Source of the DNA: Actinomadura craniellae
GTDB lineage: Bacteria; Actinomycetota; Actinomycetes; Streptosporangiales; Streptosporangiaceae
NCBI RefSeq assembly: GCF_003289645.1
Contig: NZ_QLYX01000005.1
Span: 186,001-250,000 of the forward strand
Direction of reading: 5' to 3'
DNA length: 64,000 bases
The notes below the pieces were generated by a model that made no database searches, was not told where the DNA came from, and worked only from the letters and a program-made list of their open reading frames with translations. Below, in pieces: positions 39,732 through 48,136 of the stretch. Each line of letters begins with the position of its first letter. The stretch's first letter is position 1. The translations under genes were made by a program, and so were the position numbers.

Positions 39732-41828
39732 TCAGTCCTCCGCGCCGGCCTCCGGCCCGGCGGATTGCGCCGCGACCCGCCGCCTGGCCCGCACCGCGCG
39801 GGTGCCGACGCCGACGAAGAGTACGGCAAGAGCGCCGCCGGTGATGAGGAGGGCATCTCGTCCATAGCCTGTCGTACGCACCGTGATGGACGCGGGCGTT
39901 CCCAGCTTTCTGCCCTGGGGCGTCAGCAGTTCCAGGTCGACGGGGGCGTTCACGTTGCCGGACGCCTGGACGACGATACGGACCGTGTCCTTCTCCCCGG
40001 GGCGCAGCGTGCGGATCGTCTGGTAGTCGCCGATCTTGAGGCCGGGGTTCCGCGAGGTGACCCTGAGCCGGACCTTGGCGGTCTGGTCGATCAGGTCGTT
40101 GGCGACCGTGATCAGCAGGTGCCCGGACTTGCCCGCGACGGTGTAGCGGGTGGTGGTGACCAGGCGGATGTTCTCGATCTCGTCGTCCAGCTCCGTCGCG
40201 AGCTGCTGCCGGGCGGTGCGGGCGCTGCCCGGCCGGCCGCGCCAGGCGGCGGACTCGATGCGCAGCATGGCCTGCTCGTGGGAGTTCACCGGCGGTTGCA
40301 GCGCGGTGGAGAACAGCCGGGCGCGCGAGGCGAGCGCCCGCACCTCCCGCAGGTAGGTCGCGCCGAGCTCGTAGTTCTCGTAGACGGGGTGGTAGCCGAT
40401 GAAGGTCCGTGGCTGCTGCTTGGCCCTGACGATCTGGTCGAGCGGCACCTCGGTGAGCCAGTCGGCCTGGGCGGTGTACTCCAGCAGCTGGCGGGCGAAG
40501 GCCGGGTCGGGGTTCCAGCCGCGGTTCGGTACGACCACCAGGGTGCGGGCGGTGGGAACCTCCGCGGTGATCATGGCGGTCTCGGCCAGGAAGCGCTGGG
40601 CGGTGAGCGTGGCGGCCCCCGGCGAGCGGCTGTCGGCACTGACGATCTTGCTCAGGGTCGAGTCGTAGGCGATCGTCGTGCGGTTCTTGTCGTCGGCGTG
40701 CAGGGCCGTCGTGGCGGACGGGGTGAAGATCCGGCTCGGCGGGATCAGCACGTCGCTGGTCATCAGGAACGTCTGCCGCCCGTAGCGGGCCATCAGGTCC
40801 AGGGTGCGCTGGTCGGCGGCGCCCTGCGGGGGCCAGGCGACGGACATCGCCGGCTGGCGGTTCATCAGGTCCTTGTCGGCGGCCACTCCGGAGTGCCGGT
40901 AGCCGACCCCGAGGTGCCCGCCCAGGCCGTTGCGGGCCAGCGCCACCGCGTCCGGGTCGGCGTAGGGCAGCGTGAAGTAGGGGTCGGTGGCGCTGGCGGT
41001 GCGCAGCTCGTTCAACCAGTGCTTGGCGGTGTCGCTGGCCGGCCTGCGGGCCGGGTCGGCGGTGGCCGACTTCCTGAGCGAGTAGCCGTCGGTCATGGCG
41101 CGGACGTCGTCGAGCAGTGCGGGGTCGATCGCCCAGGTGATCGGGGTGTCCGTGGTCTTGGCGGCGTCCACCAGCCCGCCGAGCCGCCCCGTCAGCCGCA
41201 GGTCCCGTTCCAGCCGGTCGTCGAAGAACACCGAGTCGTGGGACCGGTGCTGGCGGTCGATCAGCGGCCAGACCCAGGCGATCTTGGTTGGCTGGAAGGT
41301 CTTCTGGGCGGGCACGAAGTTCAGAAACGTGGTCTGGCTGGCGATCACCTGCTGGGAGCCGTTCAGCACGTCCACCGCGACGGGGTAGACGCCGAACTGC
41401 GCCATGCCCAGCGCGCGCGCACTGGTGGCGATCTTCCACGGGTACTCGGAGTTCAGTGCGAACACCGACGCCACCGGCTGCAACGCGGTCACGCGGGGCA
41501 GCGGCAGCCCGCTGCCCTGGTTGTGCTGGACGAGCTCGTACCGGCTGTTCAGCGGCTGGGCCCGGTAGCGCAGCCGGACCGACAGCCCGGCGATGTTCTG
41601 CCCGGTCAGGTTGGCGACGGACCCGGACAGCTCCACCCGGGACCGGCCGCCGGTCGGCCGGGTCAGCGGGCTGATCTTGTTGAGGGTGAGCTGGATCTGG
41701 GCGCGGGCGGCGTGGGCCCGGGGCTTGGCCACCTCAGCCGCCTTGGGTGCCGCGGCCAGGGCGGGCCCCACGGGCAGGCAGAACAGCACCGCGGCCAGTG
41801 CGGCGACCCGCCGAGCGGCGGGCCTCAC
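39732..41828 (-). CDS. DUF6049 secreted/membrane-anchored protein
   Basis: 698 residues. A signal peptide (RRVAALAAVLFCLPVGPALA) is followed by a long extracytoplasmic part with IQLTLNKISPLTRPTG, KIAWVWPLIDRQHRSHDSVF and WAIDPALLDDVRAMTDGYSL, and a C-terminal transmembrane helix (DALLITGGALAVLFVGVG) with a basic tail. The pattern matches DUF6049, always found between murJ and the CCA-adding enzyme in actinobacteria. It is presumably a cell-wall assembly partner of MurJ, but its activity is unknown. The middle domain resembles a polysaccharide-deacetylase-like TIM barrel in layout; that is only an impression. Confidence 0.88.
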   Translation of the reverse strand: MRPAARRVAALAAVLFCLPVGPALAAAPKAAEVAKPRAHAARAQIQLTLNKISPLTRPTGGRSRVELSGSVANLTGQNIAGLSVRLRYRAQPLNSRYELVQHNQGSGLPLPRVTALQPVASVFALNSEYPWKIATSARALGMAQFGVYPVAVDVLNGSQQVIASQTTFLNFVPAQKTFQPTKIAWVWPLIDRQHRSHDSVFFDDRLERDLRLTGRLGGLVDAAKTTDTPITWAIDPALLDDVRAMTDGYSLRKSATADPARRPASDTAKHWLNELRTASATDPYFTLPYADPDAVALARNGLGGHLGVGYRHSGVAADKDLMNRQPAMSVAWPPQGAADQRTLDLMARYGRQTFLMTSDVLIPPSRIFTPSATTALHADDKNRTTIAYDSTLSKIVSADSRSPGAATLTAQRFLAETAMITAEVPTARTLVVVPNRGWNPDPAFARQLLEYTAQADWLTEVPLDQIVRAKQQPRTFIGYHPVYENYELGATYLREVRALASRARLFSTALQPPVNSHEQAMLRIESAAWRGRPGSARTARQQLATELDDEIENIRLVTTTRYTVAGKSGHLLITVANDLIDQTAKVRLRVTSRNPGLKIGDYQTIRTLRPGEKDTVRIVVQASGNVNAPVDLELLTPQGRKLGTPASITVRTTGYGRDALLITGGALAVLFVGVGTRAVRARRRVAAQSAGPEAGAED

Positions 41829-41936
41829 GACGAACGCGCCAATGCCGCCCGTGGGCGGGGGGCGCCGGATCCCCGGGTCACGGCCTCGATCGTAGTCCCG
41901 CCGCCAGGGCGGTCAGACCGTACTTGCCCAAGATCG

Positions 41937-42452
41937 TCACCTCCGTCCTGCGTGGAGGGCGTCCGCCGGTCCGATCGGTTCGGCTCGGCTCAGCGTGTAC
42001 AGGTCGATGGTCCGGATGCCCAGCGCGGTGCAGCTCTCCCCGGTGGCGGTGTAGACGACCTCGTCGAAGTGCAGGTCGTCGAGGACCCGGCCGTCGATGA
42101 AGACCGGCACGTCGCGCGGCAGCAGCAGCGGGCAGACGAGTTCGGCCGCGTACTCGGTGGCCGCGTTGACGAGGTGCGCGGGAGCGGGCCGGAGCGCCCG
42201 GACGCCGAGCGCGCGGCGCACCGGGTCGAGGTCCGGCGCGGGGCCCGCCACGGCGGAGATCACGGCGGCCAGCCGGCCGCGGTCGCCGGCGCGGTCGCCG
42301 GTATGGAGCTTGGTCGTCAGGCATCGGCGCGGAGCCAGGCCCAGGGCTGCGGGCAGTTCCTCGGCGGTGGAGATCGTCCGGGAGAGCCGCACGATCTCGT
42401 GCCGGGTTCCGCGTTCGATGAGCATGCGGTGGATGGCAAGAGCGTCCTTCAT
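41937..42452 (-). CDS. YbaK/ProX-type aminoacyl-tRNA deacylase domain protein
   Basis: 171 residues from ATG 42452, with GGAGGCAG upstream. The YbaK-like fold is suggested by AIHRMLIERGTRHEIVRLSR at the start, LTTKLHTGDR in the middle, then VCPLLLPRDVPVFIDGRVLD and the end VVYTATGESCTALGIRTIDL. Such proteins hydrolyse mischarged tRNA (for example Cys-tRNA-Pro) or act as regulators. It occupies the position where a NUDIX hydrolase is commonly found beside the CCA-adding gene. It diverges from that gene with a 240-base gap. Confidence 0.82.
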   Translation of the reverse strand: MKDALAIHRMLIERGTRHEIVRLSRTISTAEELPAALGLAPRRCLTTKLHTGDRAGDRGRLAAVISAVAGPAPDLDPVRRALGVRALRPAPAHLVNAATEYAAELVCPLLLPRDVPVFIDGRVLDDLHFDEVVYTATGESCTALGIRTIDLYTLSRAEPIGPADALHAGRR

Positions 42453-42695
42453 TGAACTGCCTCCGTCCTGACGAGGCCCGTCCTGCGGCGCCATATGGGT
42501 CACATCCACATACCCCCAGAAAGCCGTTGCTCCCGGCCGGGGTGGGCTGCATCATTCAGGTCGGCGCTACCGTTGGTGCCGCGAGTGGGTTCCGCATCGG
42601 GGCCACGCCTCCCGGTCTCGTCCTCGAGTGTCCAGAACGTAACCCGGAGATCGCACCCTGTACAGCCCGCTTTCGCCAGCCACAGCCAAGGAATC

Positions 42696-44144
42696 ATGCC
42701 CGTGTCCAGCGACCTGTCACCGCAGCAGCGCCAGGCCATCACCGAGTTGCTCCGCCGCGTCATCCCGCCCGCCGTCGACGAGCTCGGCCACCGGTTCGCC
42801 AAGGCCGGCCACGAACTGGCGCTGGTGGGCGGCCCGGTACGGGACGCGCTGCTGAGCCGGCCCGGCAAGGACGTCGACCTCACCACCGACGCCCACCCGG
42901 ACAAGATCCTGGAGCTGGTGGACGGCTGGGCCGACGCCATCTGGACGATCGGCATCGAGTTCGGCACGGTCGGCCTGCGCAAGGGCGACCTGCAGCTGGA
43001 GATCACCACCTACCGCAGCGAGTCCTACGACCCCAAGTCGCGCAAGCCCGAGGTGACGTACGGCACCTCGCTCCGCGACGACCTGGGCCGGCGCGACTTC
43101 GCGGTCAACGCGATGGCCGCCCGGCTGCCCGGCCCGGAGTTCGTCGACCCGTTCGGCGGGCTGGCCGACCTGCGCGACAAGCGGCTGCGCACCCCCGGGC
43201 GGCCTGAGGACTCCTTCAGCGACGACCCGCTGCGGATGCTGCGCGCGGCCCGGTTCGCCTCCCAGCTCGGGTTCACGGTCGCGCCCGAGGTGGTGGCCGC
43301 GATGCGGGACATGGCCGGGCGCATCGACATCGTGTCGGCCGAGCGGATCCGCGACGAGCTGTCCAAGCTGGTCTGCGGCCGGTACCCCCGCGCGGGGCTG
43401 GCCCTGCTGGTCGAGACCGGGCTGGCCGAGTACGTTCTGCCCGAGCTGCCCAAGCTGCGGCTGGAGATCGACGAGCACCACCGGCACAAGGACGTCTACG
43501 ACCACTCGCTGATCGTGCTGGAGCAGGCGATCGCCCAGGAGGAGGACGGCCCCGACCTGGTGCTGCGGCTGGCCGCGCTGCTGCACGACATCGGCAAGCC
43601 GAAGACCCGCTCGTTCGAGCCGGGCGGCCGGGTCACCTTCCACCACCACGAGGTGGTCGGGGCGAAGATGACCAAGTCCCGGCTGATGGCGCTGCGCTAC
43701 CCCAAGGACGTGGTGGCGGACGTGTCCCGGCTGGTCGAGCTGCACCTGCGGTTCCACGGCTACGGCACCGGCGAGTGGACGGACGCCGCGGTGCGCCGGT
43801 ACGTCCGCGACGGCGGCCACCTGCTCGGCCGGTTGCACAAGCTGACCCGTGCCGACTGCACCACCCGCAACAAGCGCAAGGCCGAGCGGCTGCGCCGTAC
43901 CTACGATGACCTGGAGCGGCGGATCGCCCGGCTGGCCGAGGAGGAGGAACTGGCCAAGATCCGTCCCGAGCTGGACGGCAACGCGATCCAGCGCGTCCTC
44001 GGTATCCCGCCCGGCCCGCTGGTCGGCAAGGCCTACCGCTTCCTGCTCGACCTGCGGCTGGACCGCGGCCCCATCGGCGAGGAGGCCGCCACCGAGGCCC
44101 TCCTGTCCTGGGCCCGCGCCCAGGGCCTGGAACCGCCCGCCTAG
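42696..44144 (+). CDS. CCA tRNA nucleotidyltransferase
   Basis: 482 residues from ATG 42696, with AAGGA upstream; longer in-frame sequence is not conserved. The class II head domain shows ALVGGPVRDALLSRPGKDVD (the GGxVRD and DxD motifs) and RRDFAVNAMAARL. The RNA-binding neck follows (DPLRMLRAARFASQLGF). An HD domain, LRLAALLHDIGKPKTRSFEP, is appended, as in other actinobacterial enzymes. It adds or repairs the tRNA 3' CCA, needed because tRNA-Ile here does not encode it. Its TAG stop forms the first bases of a TIR element. Confidence 0.95.
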   Translation: MPVSSDLSPQQRQAITELLRRVIPPAVDELGHRFAKAGHELALVGGPVRDALLSRPGKDVDLTTDAHPDKILELVDGWADAIWTIGIEFGTVGLRKGDLQLEITTYRSESYDPKSRKPEVTYGTSLRDDLGRRDFAVNAMAARLPGPEFVDPFGGLADLRDKRLRTPGRPEDSFSDDPLRMLRAARFASQLGFTVAPEVVAAMRDMAGRIDIVSAERIRDELSKLVCGRYPRAGLALLVETGLAEYVLPELPKLRLEIDEHHRHKDVYDHSLIVLEQAIAQEEDGPDLVLRLAALLHDIGKPKTRSFEPGGRVTFHHHEVVGAKMTKSRLMALRYPKDVVADVSRLVELHLRFHGYGTGEWTDAAVRRYVRDGGHLLGRLHKLTRADCTTRNKRKAERLRRTYDDLERRIARLAEEEELAKIRPELDGNAIQRVLGIPPGPLVGKAYRFLLDLRLDRGPIGEEAATEALLSWARAQGLEPPA

Positions 44145-44418
44145 GGCCTGTCTCAAAGCAAGGTCAGGAGCCTTGCTACGGCACCAGCGACAACCGCGTC
44201 CCCGCTGCCCGCGTGATCCTTCAGTATCTGGGGCGCTATGGCGCCCTCAAAGCTGAAGGATCACCAGGTCAAGGGGCCTGGCCCGCTGATCCTTCAGGGT
44301 TCGGGGCGCTGGAGCGCACCGGATGCCGAAGGATCACGCCGGTAACGGCCCGAGGGGCTAGCGCGGCCGTTACCGGTATCCGTGGTGAGGCTTTCGACCC
44401 ACTTTGAAACAGGCCTTA
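44142..44418. mobile_element. short TIR element 2 (MITE-like), 277 bp, carrying two 50-bp palindromes
   Basis: Left end TAGGGCCTGTCTCAAAGC and right end ACTTTGAAACAGGCCTTA are inverted repeats matching at 15 of 18 positions. The left end begins exactly on the stop codon of the CCA-adding gene. Inside are two 50-bp imperfect palindromes 73 bases apart and a third hairpin (GGTAACGGCC ... GGCCGTTACC, about 44341-44373). No open frame of note. Confidence 0.7.
44214..44336. repeat. pair of 50-bp palindromes, 73-bp period
   Basis: Units at 44214-44263 and 44287-44336. Each starts TGATCCTTCAG and ends with CTGAAGGATCA or the variant CCGAAGGATCA, around a GGGGCGC centre, with a 23-base spacer. Same unit and same period as the triplet at 58361-58556. 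Confidence 0.8.
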
Positions 44419-44722
44419 GCGCGGTGACCGTGGGCGTTCACTGGGCCGGCTCGACCGGCGTGGCCGCGGTACGTGACCTGCGGCGAGTGGAGCGGCGGGC
44501 CGGGGCCGGCTCGATCGCGCCGATGCGGTCCTCTCCAGCGCGGGAGTCCGGGTTTTCGCCCGAGCGGGATGCGGTCTTCTCAGTGGCCGAGACCGTGCTC
44601 AGGCGATGAGCCGGTGCGGCGTTCACCGCGGGATGGTTGCATCGCCCCGGCTCTCGCCGTCCGGCCGGCCCGGGAGCATGCTCGCGTGGTGCGGCCGGCC
44701 GGACGGCGGTTCGGCCGGGGGT
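44419..44722. other. intergenic stretch, nothing recognised
   Basis: About 300 bases between the TIR element and the SDR gene end. A 75-codon frame on the plus strand lacks a ribosome site and motif. Nothing supportable seen. Confidence 0.4.
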
Positions 44723-45454
44723 CTACTTCAGCCAGTCGGCGTAGCGGGTGGGGGCGATGCGGGCGCCGCTTTTCGCGGTGAGGACGTCGCCGGGGACGGC
44801 GGCGAACATGCCGGCGGTGTCGTCGGTGGTCACCGAGCGCTTGTCGTCCTTGGCGGCGAGGGTGATGCGGCCCAACTCGTCCAGCGGGTACGTGTCGGGG
44901 CCGCCGAGGTCGAGGATGCCGCCCAGGGGCGGTCCGGCCGCGACGTCGGCGACGGTGGCGGCGACGTTCGCCGCGGCGACCGGCTGGATGGGGGTGCGGG
45001 GCAGGCGGACGGTGTCGTCGTCGGCGGTCCAGGACAGGACGGCGTCGATGAACTCCATGAACTGGGTGGCGCGGACGATGGAGTAGGGGATGGGGCCGGC
45101 CTTGAGGATGTCCTCCTGGAGGGTCTTGGCGCGGTAGTAGTCGAGCGCGGGGACCTGGTCGACGCCGACGATCGACAGGATGACGAAGTGCCCGACGTCC
45201 GCCTGCCGGGCCGCGGCCAGGAGGTTGTCCATCGAGGTCTGGAAGAAGGGGATGGAGGCGTCGTCGAAGGTCGGGGAGTTGGTCAGGTTGACGACCACGT
45301 CGGCGCCGGCCAGCGCCGTGTCCAGGCCGTGGCCGGTGATGATGTCGACTCCGGTGGACAGCGAGTGCGGTACCGCTTCGTGCCCGGCCGCGTTCAGGTT
45401 CTGGACGACCTGTGAACCGATCAGCCCGGTTCCGCCGATGATCGCGAACTTCAT
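44723..45454 (-). CDS. NAD(P)-binding atypical SDR (NmrA-like) oxidoreductase
   Basis: 243 residues from ATG 45454. The nucleotide-binding start MKFAIIGGTGLIGSQVVQNL has the GGTGxIG motif of NmrA/atypical SDRs. ADVVVNLTNSPTFDD, GHFVILSIVGVDQVPALDYY and YSIVRATQFMEFIDAVL are the usual following motifs. Members are redox sensors or flavin/NADPH-linked reductases. The gene is divergent from an Rrf2 repressor with two strong operators between them, so it is probably induced by the signal that Rrf2 senses. Confidence 0.88.
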   Translation of the reverse strand: MKFAIIGGTGLIGSQVVQNLNAAGHEAVPHSLSTGVDIITGHGLDTALAGADVVVNLTNSPTFDDASIPFFQTSMDNLLAAARQADVGHFVILSIVGVDQVPALDYYRAKTLQEDILKAGPIPYSIVRATQFMEFIDAVLSWTADDDTVRLPRTPIQPVAAANVAATVADVAAGPPLGGILDLGGPDTYPLDELGRITLAAKDDKRSVTTDDTAGMFAAVPGDVLTAKSGARIAPTRYADWLK

Positions 45455-45531
45455 GGCAGGTTCTGCCCCTTCCTCGGTGATCTCTGGCCGGTTGCCGGGC
45501 TTCCCGTGGTTCACACGCTTCGCCCGACAAC

Positions 45532-45579
45532 TCGGACATCTGTTGTCCGAAACAGTACTCGGACACTTTATGTCCGAGT
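45532..45579. promoter_or_regulatory. two Rrf2-type operators between the SDR and rrf2 genes
   Basis: Two copies of TCGGACA-N5-TGTCCGA. The first is at 45532-45550; the second, 45557-45579, has extended perfect 9-base arms (ACTCGGACA / TGTCCGAGT). Both lie in the 150-base divergent gap, 28-75 bases before the rrf2 start, positioned to control both genes. Confidence 0.8.
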
Positions 45580-45606
45580 CGGTGGGGTGTGGACTAGGGT
45601 GAAGAA

Positions 45607-46089
45607 GTGAAGATGTCCGGCGGAGTCGAGTGGGCTCTGCACTGCTGCGTCGTGCTCACCTCGGTGACGGAACCGGTGCCGGCCGCGCGGCTGGCACAGC
45701 TGCACGCCGTCTCGCCCAGCTATCTGGCCAAGCAGCTCCAGGCCCTCTCGCGGGCCGGGCTGGTCCGATCGGTCCAGGGCAACGCGGGCGGATACGTCCT
45801 CACCCGCTCCCCCGAACTGATCACGGTGCTCGACGTCGTCGAGGCCGTCGACGGGCCCGGCCCGGCCTTCTCCTGCACCGAGATCCGGCAGCGCGGCCCG
45901 ATGGCCGCCCCGCCGCAGTCCTGCACCGTGCCCTGCGCCATCAGCCGCGCCATGGCCGGAGCCGAGGCCACCTGGCGGGACGCCCTGCGCTCCGTCTCCG
46001 TGGCCGACCTGGCCCGCGACGTCGAGTCCGACTACGGCTCCGGCACGCTGGCCGGCATCAGCGCCTGGCTGGGCACGGGCGGAAGGTGA
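45607..46089 (+). CDS. Rrf2 family transcriptional regulator
   Basis: 160 residues, GTG start. The winged HTH reads VPAARLAQLHAVSPSYLAKQ, then LQALSRAGLVRSVQGNAGGY and the wing VLTRSPELITVLDVVEAVDG. Three Cys near the sensor region (FSCTEIRQ, then QSCTVPC) could ligate an Fe-S cluster or sense thiol oxidation, as in other Rrf2 proteins; spacing is C-x15-C-x3-C. It most likely represses itself and the divergent SDR gene through the dyads upstream. Confidence 0.9.
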   Translation: MKMSGGVEWALHCCVVLTSVTEPVPAARLAQLHAVSPSYLAKQLQALSRAGLVRSVQGNAGGYVLTRSPELITVLDVVEAVDGPGPAFSCTEIRQRGPMAAPPQSCTVPCAISRAMAGAEATWRDALRSVSVADLARDVESDYGSGTLAGISAWLGTGGR

Positions 46090-46154
46090 GCGCGGCCGTG
46101 CCGCAACCGCCGGAGGCACGGTCTGGCCGTACCCGCACCTGGCGTCGATCGCCT

Positions 46155-46191
46155 GGCGCGATGCCCGGCGACCTGCACCGGGCATCGCGCC
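46155..46191 (+). terminator. terminator-like hairpin after rrf2
   Basis: GGCGCGATGCCCGG (46155-46168) and CCGGGCATCGCGCC (46178-46191) form a perfect 14-bp stem with a nine-base loop, 65 bases beyond the rrf2 stop. A TIR element begins right at its end. Confidence 0.65.
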
Positions 46192-46375
46192 AAGGCGTGT
46201 TTCGACGTGGGCAGGGTGCTGGTGGTCCTGGCCGCCTCGTGCGGGATCCGGCCGCGCTGGTGGGGCATGTGTAGGTGATCGTTGAGGATGGACGGGGCTG
46301 CAGCCCCGTCCATCCTCAACGATCACGCTGGCAGGGGGTGGGCACGGGCGCAGCCGTACTTTGAGACAGGCCTTA
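46190..46375. mobile_element. short TIR element 3 (MITE-like), about 186 bp, with perfect 52-bp palindrome
   Basis: Left end CCAAGGCGTGTTTCGACGT and right end ACTTTGAGACAGGCCTTA (46358-46375) are inverted repeats of the TAAGGCCTGTCTCAAAGT consensus. The right end supplies the TAA stop of the TetR gene. The interior holds one palindrome and shares the motif ..GCTGGCAG.GGGTGGGC.. with the element at 49800. Confidence 0.7.
46275..46326. repeat. perfect 52-bp palindrome
   Basis: The half GTGATCGTTGAGGATGGACG plus GGGCTG is followed immediately by its exact reverse complement, with no loop. Related copies: 49655-49706 (24 of 26 pairs) and 49815-49866 (imperfect). Confidence 0.85.
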
Positions 46376-47008
46376 GCGGGGAGCGATGCCGTTCAGGACC
46401 GCCGTGACGAGGTCGTCGGTGCGTTGCGCCGAGACCTGTTCGGGGTGGTGTTCGCGGGAGGCGCCGTGGATCAGCAGGGTGAGGACCGTCTCGTGGCAGA
46501 CACCGACGATCATCTCGGCGGCGGCCTCCACCCGGGCGTCGGGCGCCAGGCGGCCCAGGTCCCGCTCGGCGCGCAGGTAGTGGACGAGGCGGTCGCGCCA
46601 GTCGTCGCCGGAGCCGTCCGCCCGGGTGAAGGAGGCCAGGAGGCCGGGGCTGGCGAGGGCCCCCGCGAGCGCCGGGAAGATCGCGCGGTGCAGGGCCGTC
46701 CCGTAGCGGATGTACGCGCGCAGGTTGGCCGCGAGATCACCGGAGCCCGGTTCGGGCAGCGTGCCCAGTTCGCGCTCGACGGCTCGCACGTGGGCGCGCA
46801 GCGCGTGCGCCAGCAACTCCTCCTTGTCGGCGAAGTGGTTGTAGAGCACGCCGTCGGCGACGCCGGCCTCCCGGGCGATCGCGCGTACGGTGAGGCCGGC
46901 CGTGCCGTGCTCGGCCAGCATGCGCTCGGCCGTGGCGATCAGGTGCTCGCGCAGGCTGCGGTCGTCGCCGCGCAGGACCGCGGCCTTCCTGGGGGACATC
47001 ACGCACAT
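46373..47008 (-). CDS. TetR family transcriptional regulator
   Basis: 211 residues; ATG 47008 or the ATG nine bases later. N-terminal HTH: HLIATAERMLAEHGTAGLTV, then RAIAREAGVADGVLYNHFAD, followed by KEELL. The C-terminal ligand domain (RAIFPALAGALASPGLLASF) is typical of TetR_C_11-like types. It is encoded after a frameshifted methyltransferase gene on the same strand, whose promoter carries TetR-like operators. The stop codon is in the inverted repeat of the adjacent short element, so the last residues may have been changed by the insertion. Confidence 0.88.
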   Translation of the reverse strand: MCVMSPRKAAVLRGDDRSLREHLIATAERMLAEHGTAGLTVRAIAREAGVADGVLYNHFADKEELLAHALRAHVRAVERELGTLPEPGSGDLAANLRAYIRYGTALHRAIFPALAGALASPGLLASFTRADGSGDDWRDRLVHYLRAERDLGRLAPDARVEAAAEMIVGVCHETVLTLLIHGASREHHPEQVSAQRTDDLVTAVLNGIAPR

Positions 47009-47125
47009 CGTAGTTAGTGGCGCCGCCGGGCACGCGCCTTCGGCCGGTCCGCCGGTCGGCCGCGAGGGCCGATCCGCCGCCCGTGCGGTGGGCGGATCCG
47101 TCCGTGCGATGGGTGGATCGGCCCG

Positions 47126-47957
47126 TCAGGCGCCGCGGGCCGCGGTGACCAGCCAGGCCGTGCCCCGGGTGCGGACGCCGTCGGGGTGCTCGAACCGGCG
47201 TACCGCGCTCCCGAGGGCGGCCACGGCTTTGGCGGCGGTGTCCGGGTCCACCAGGCCGAGGTGGTACCTGACCGGGCCCCAGGCCGAGAGGAACGCGGTC
47301 GCGTCGGCGGCGTCCCGGCCCCAGCGCTGGTCGGCCTCGACGCGGGTGCAGGTGACGTTCCCGAAGCCGGCGTCGCCGAGCACCCGGCGGACGCGGGCGG
47401 GATCGGCGAACGAGGTCGGGCCGGTGCCGTCGGGTCCGGTGGGCGTGGGCAGGTGCTCGGCCGTCGCCGCGAGGATCTCGCCCAGGTCGGTGCCGGCGAG
47501 TTCCGCCAGGCAGACGAAGGCGAGCCGGCCATCGGGACGCAGTGCCCGCGCGACGTTGCCGAACGCGGCCACCGGGTCGGCGTAGAACATCACCCCGAAC
47601 CGGCTCACGGCGACGTCGAAACCGGCGGCCGGGAGGGGGTGCACCTGGACGTCCCCCTGCTCGAACTCCGCGTTGGGGACACCCTCCTCCGCGGCGCGGG
47701 CGCGGGCCCGGGCCAGCATCGGTGCGGAGAGGTCGATCCCCAGCGCGCCGCGTGCCCGCCGGGCTGGCCAGCAGGGTGGTCTGCCCGCTCCCGCAGCCGA
47801 GGTCCAGGACGCGGTCGCCCGGCCCGATCGCGGCCGCGTCCAGCAGGAGGTCGTTGAAGCCGCCGTTCACCGCGTCGTAGCGCTCGTGGTGGTCGGCCCA
47901 GTGCTGCCCCTCGTAGCCGTTCCAGGCCGTCGCCTGCTCCTCGTTCACGATCCGCAT
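47126..47957 (-). pseudogene. class I SAM-dependent methyltransferase, frameshifted
   Basis: ATG 47957 has GAGGAGG upstream. Frame one reads ATAWNGYEGQHWADHHERYD and then motif I GDRVLDLGCGSGQTTLLA. At about 47758-47769 conserved sequence jumps frame to RRARGALGIDLSAPMLARAR, then VSRFGVMFYADPVAAFGNVA and on to the stop at 47126. One extra base in AGCCCGGCGG explains the shift. Rejoined, it is a normal methyltransferase of about 276 residues. It is either a real loss of function or a sequence error. Tandem TetR-like operators precede it. Confidence 0.8.
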
Positions 47958-47973
47958 CGCCGCCTCCTCGGTA

Positions 47974-48000
47974 TGAACATTCGTTCATGAACAACGTTCA
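47974..48000. promoter_or_regulatory. tandem TetR-type operators before the methyltransferase gene
   Basis: TGAACATTCGTTCA (47974-47987) and TGAACAACGTTCA (47988-48000) abut each other; both are palindromes built on TGAAC/GTTCA. They lie 17-43 bases upstream of the methyltransferase ATG. The nearby TetR gene is the likely binder. Confidence 0.65.
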
Positions 48001-48136
48001 TACTGGTTCGGAGTGGGTGTCCGCGTCAAGAGCCGGTTCCGGTCAGGGCCGGCGGGCGAAACCTTGTGGGGTCCGGCAAGACCGCCCCGGGCCGCGGTGA
48101 CATAGCCTCGCGTCGGGCGAGGCGAAGGGGGAGTTC

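Noticed and set aside
37737-42455. A 1572-codon plus-strand frame across murJ and DUF6049
   Set aside because: Antisense shadow of three well-supported minus-strand genes; no ribosome site or domain.
44382-44609. 75-codon frame after TIR element 2
   Set aside because: Start lies inside the element's inverted repeat region; no motif or ribosome site.
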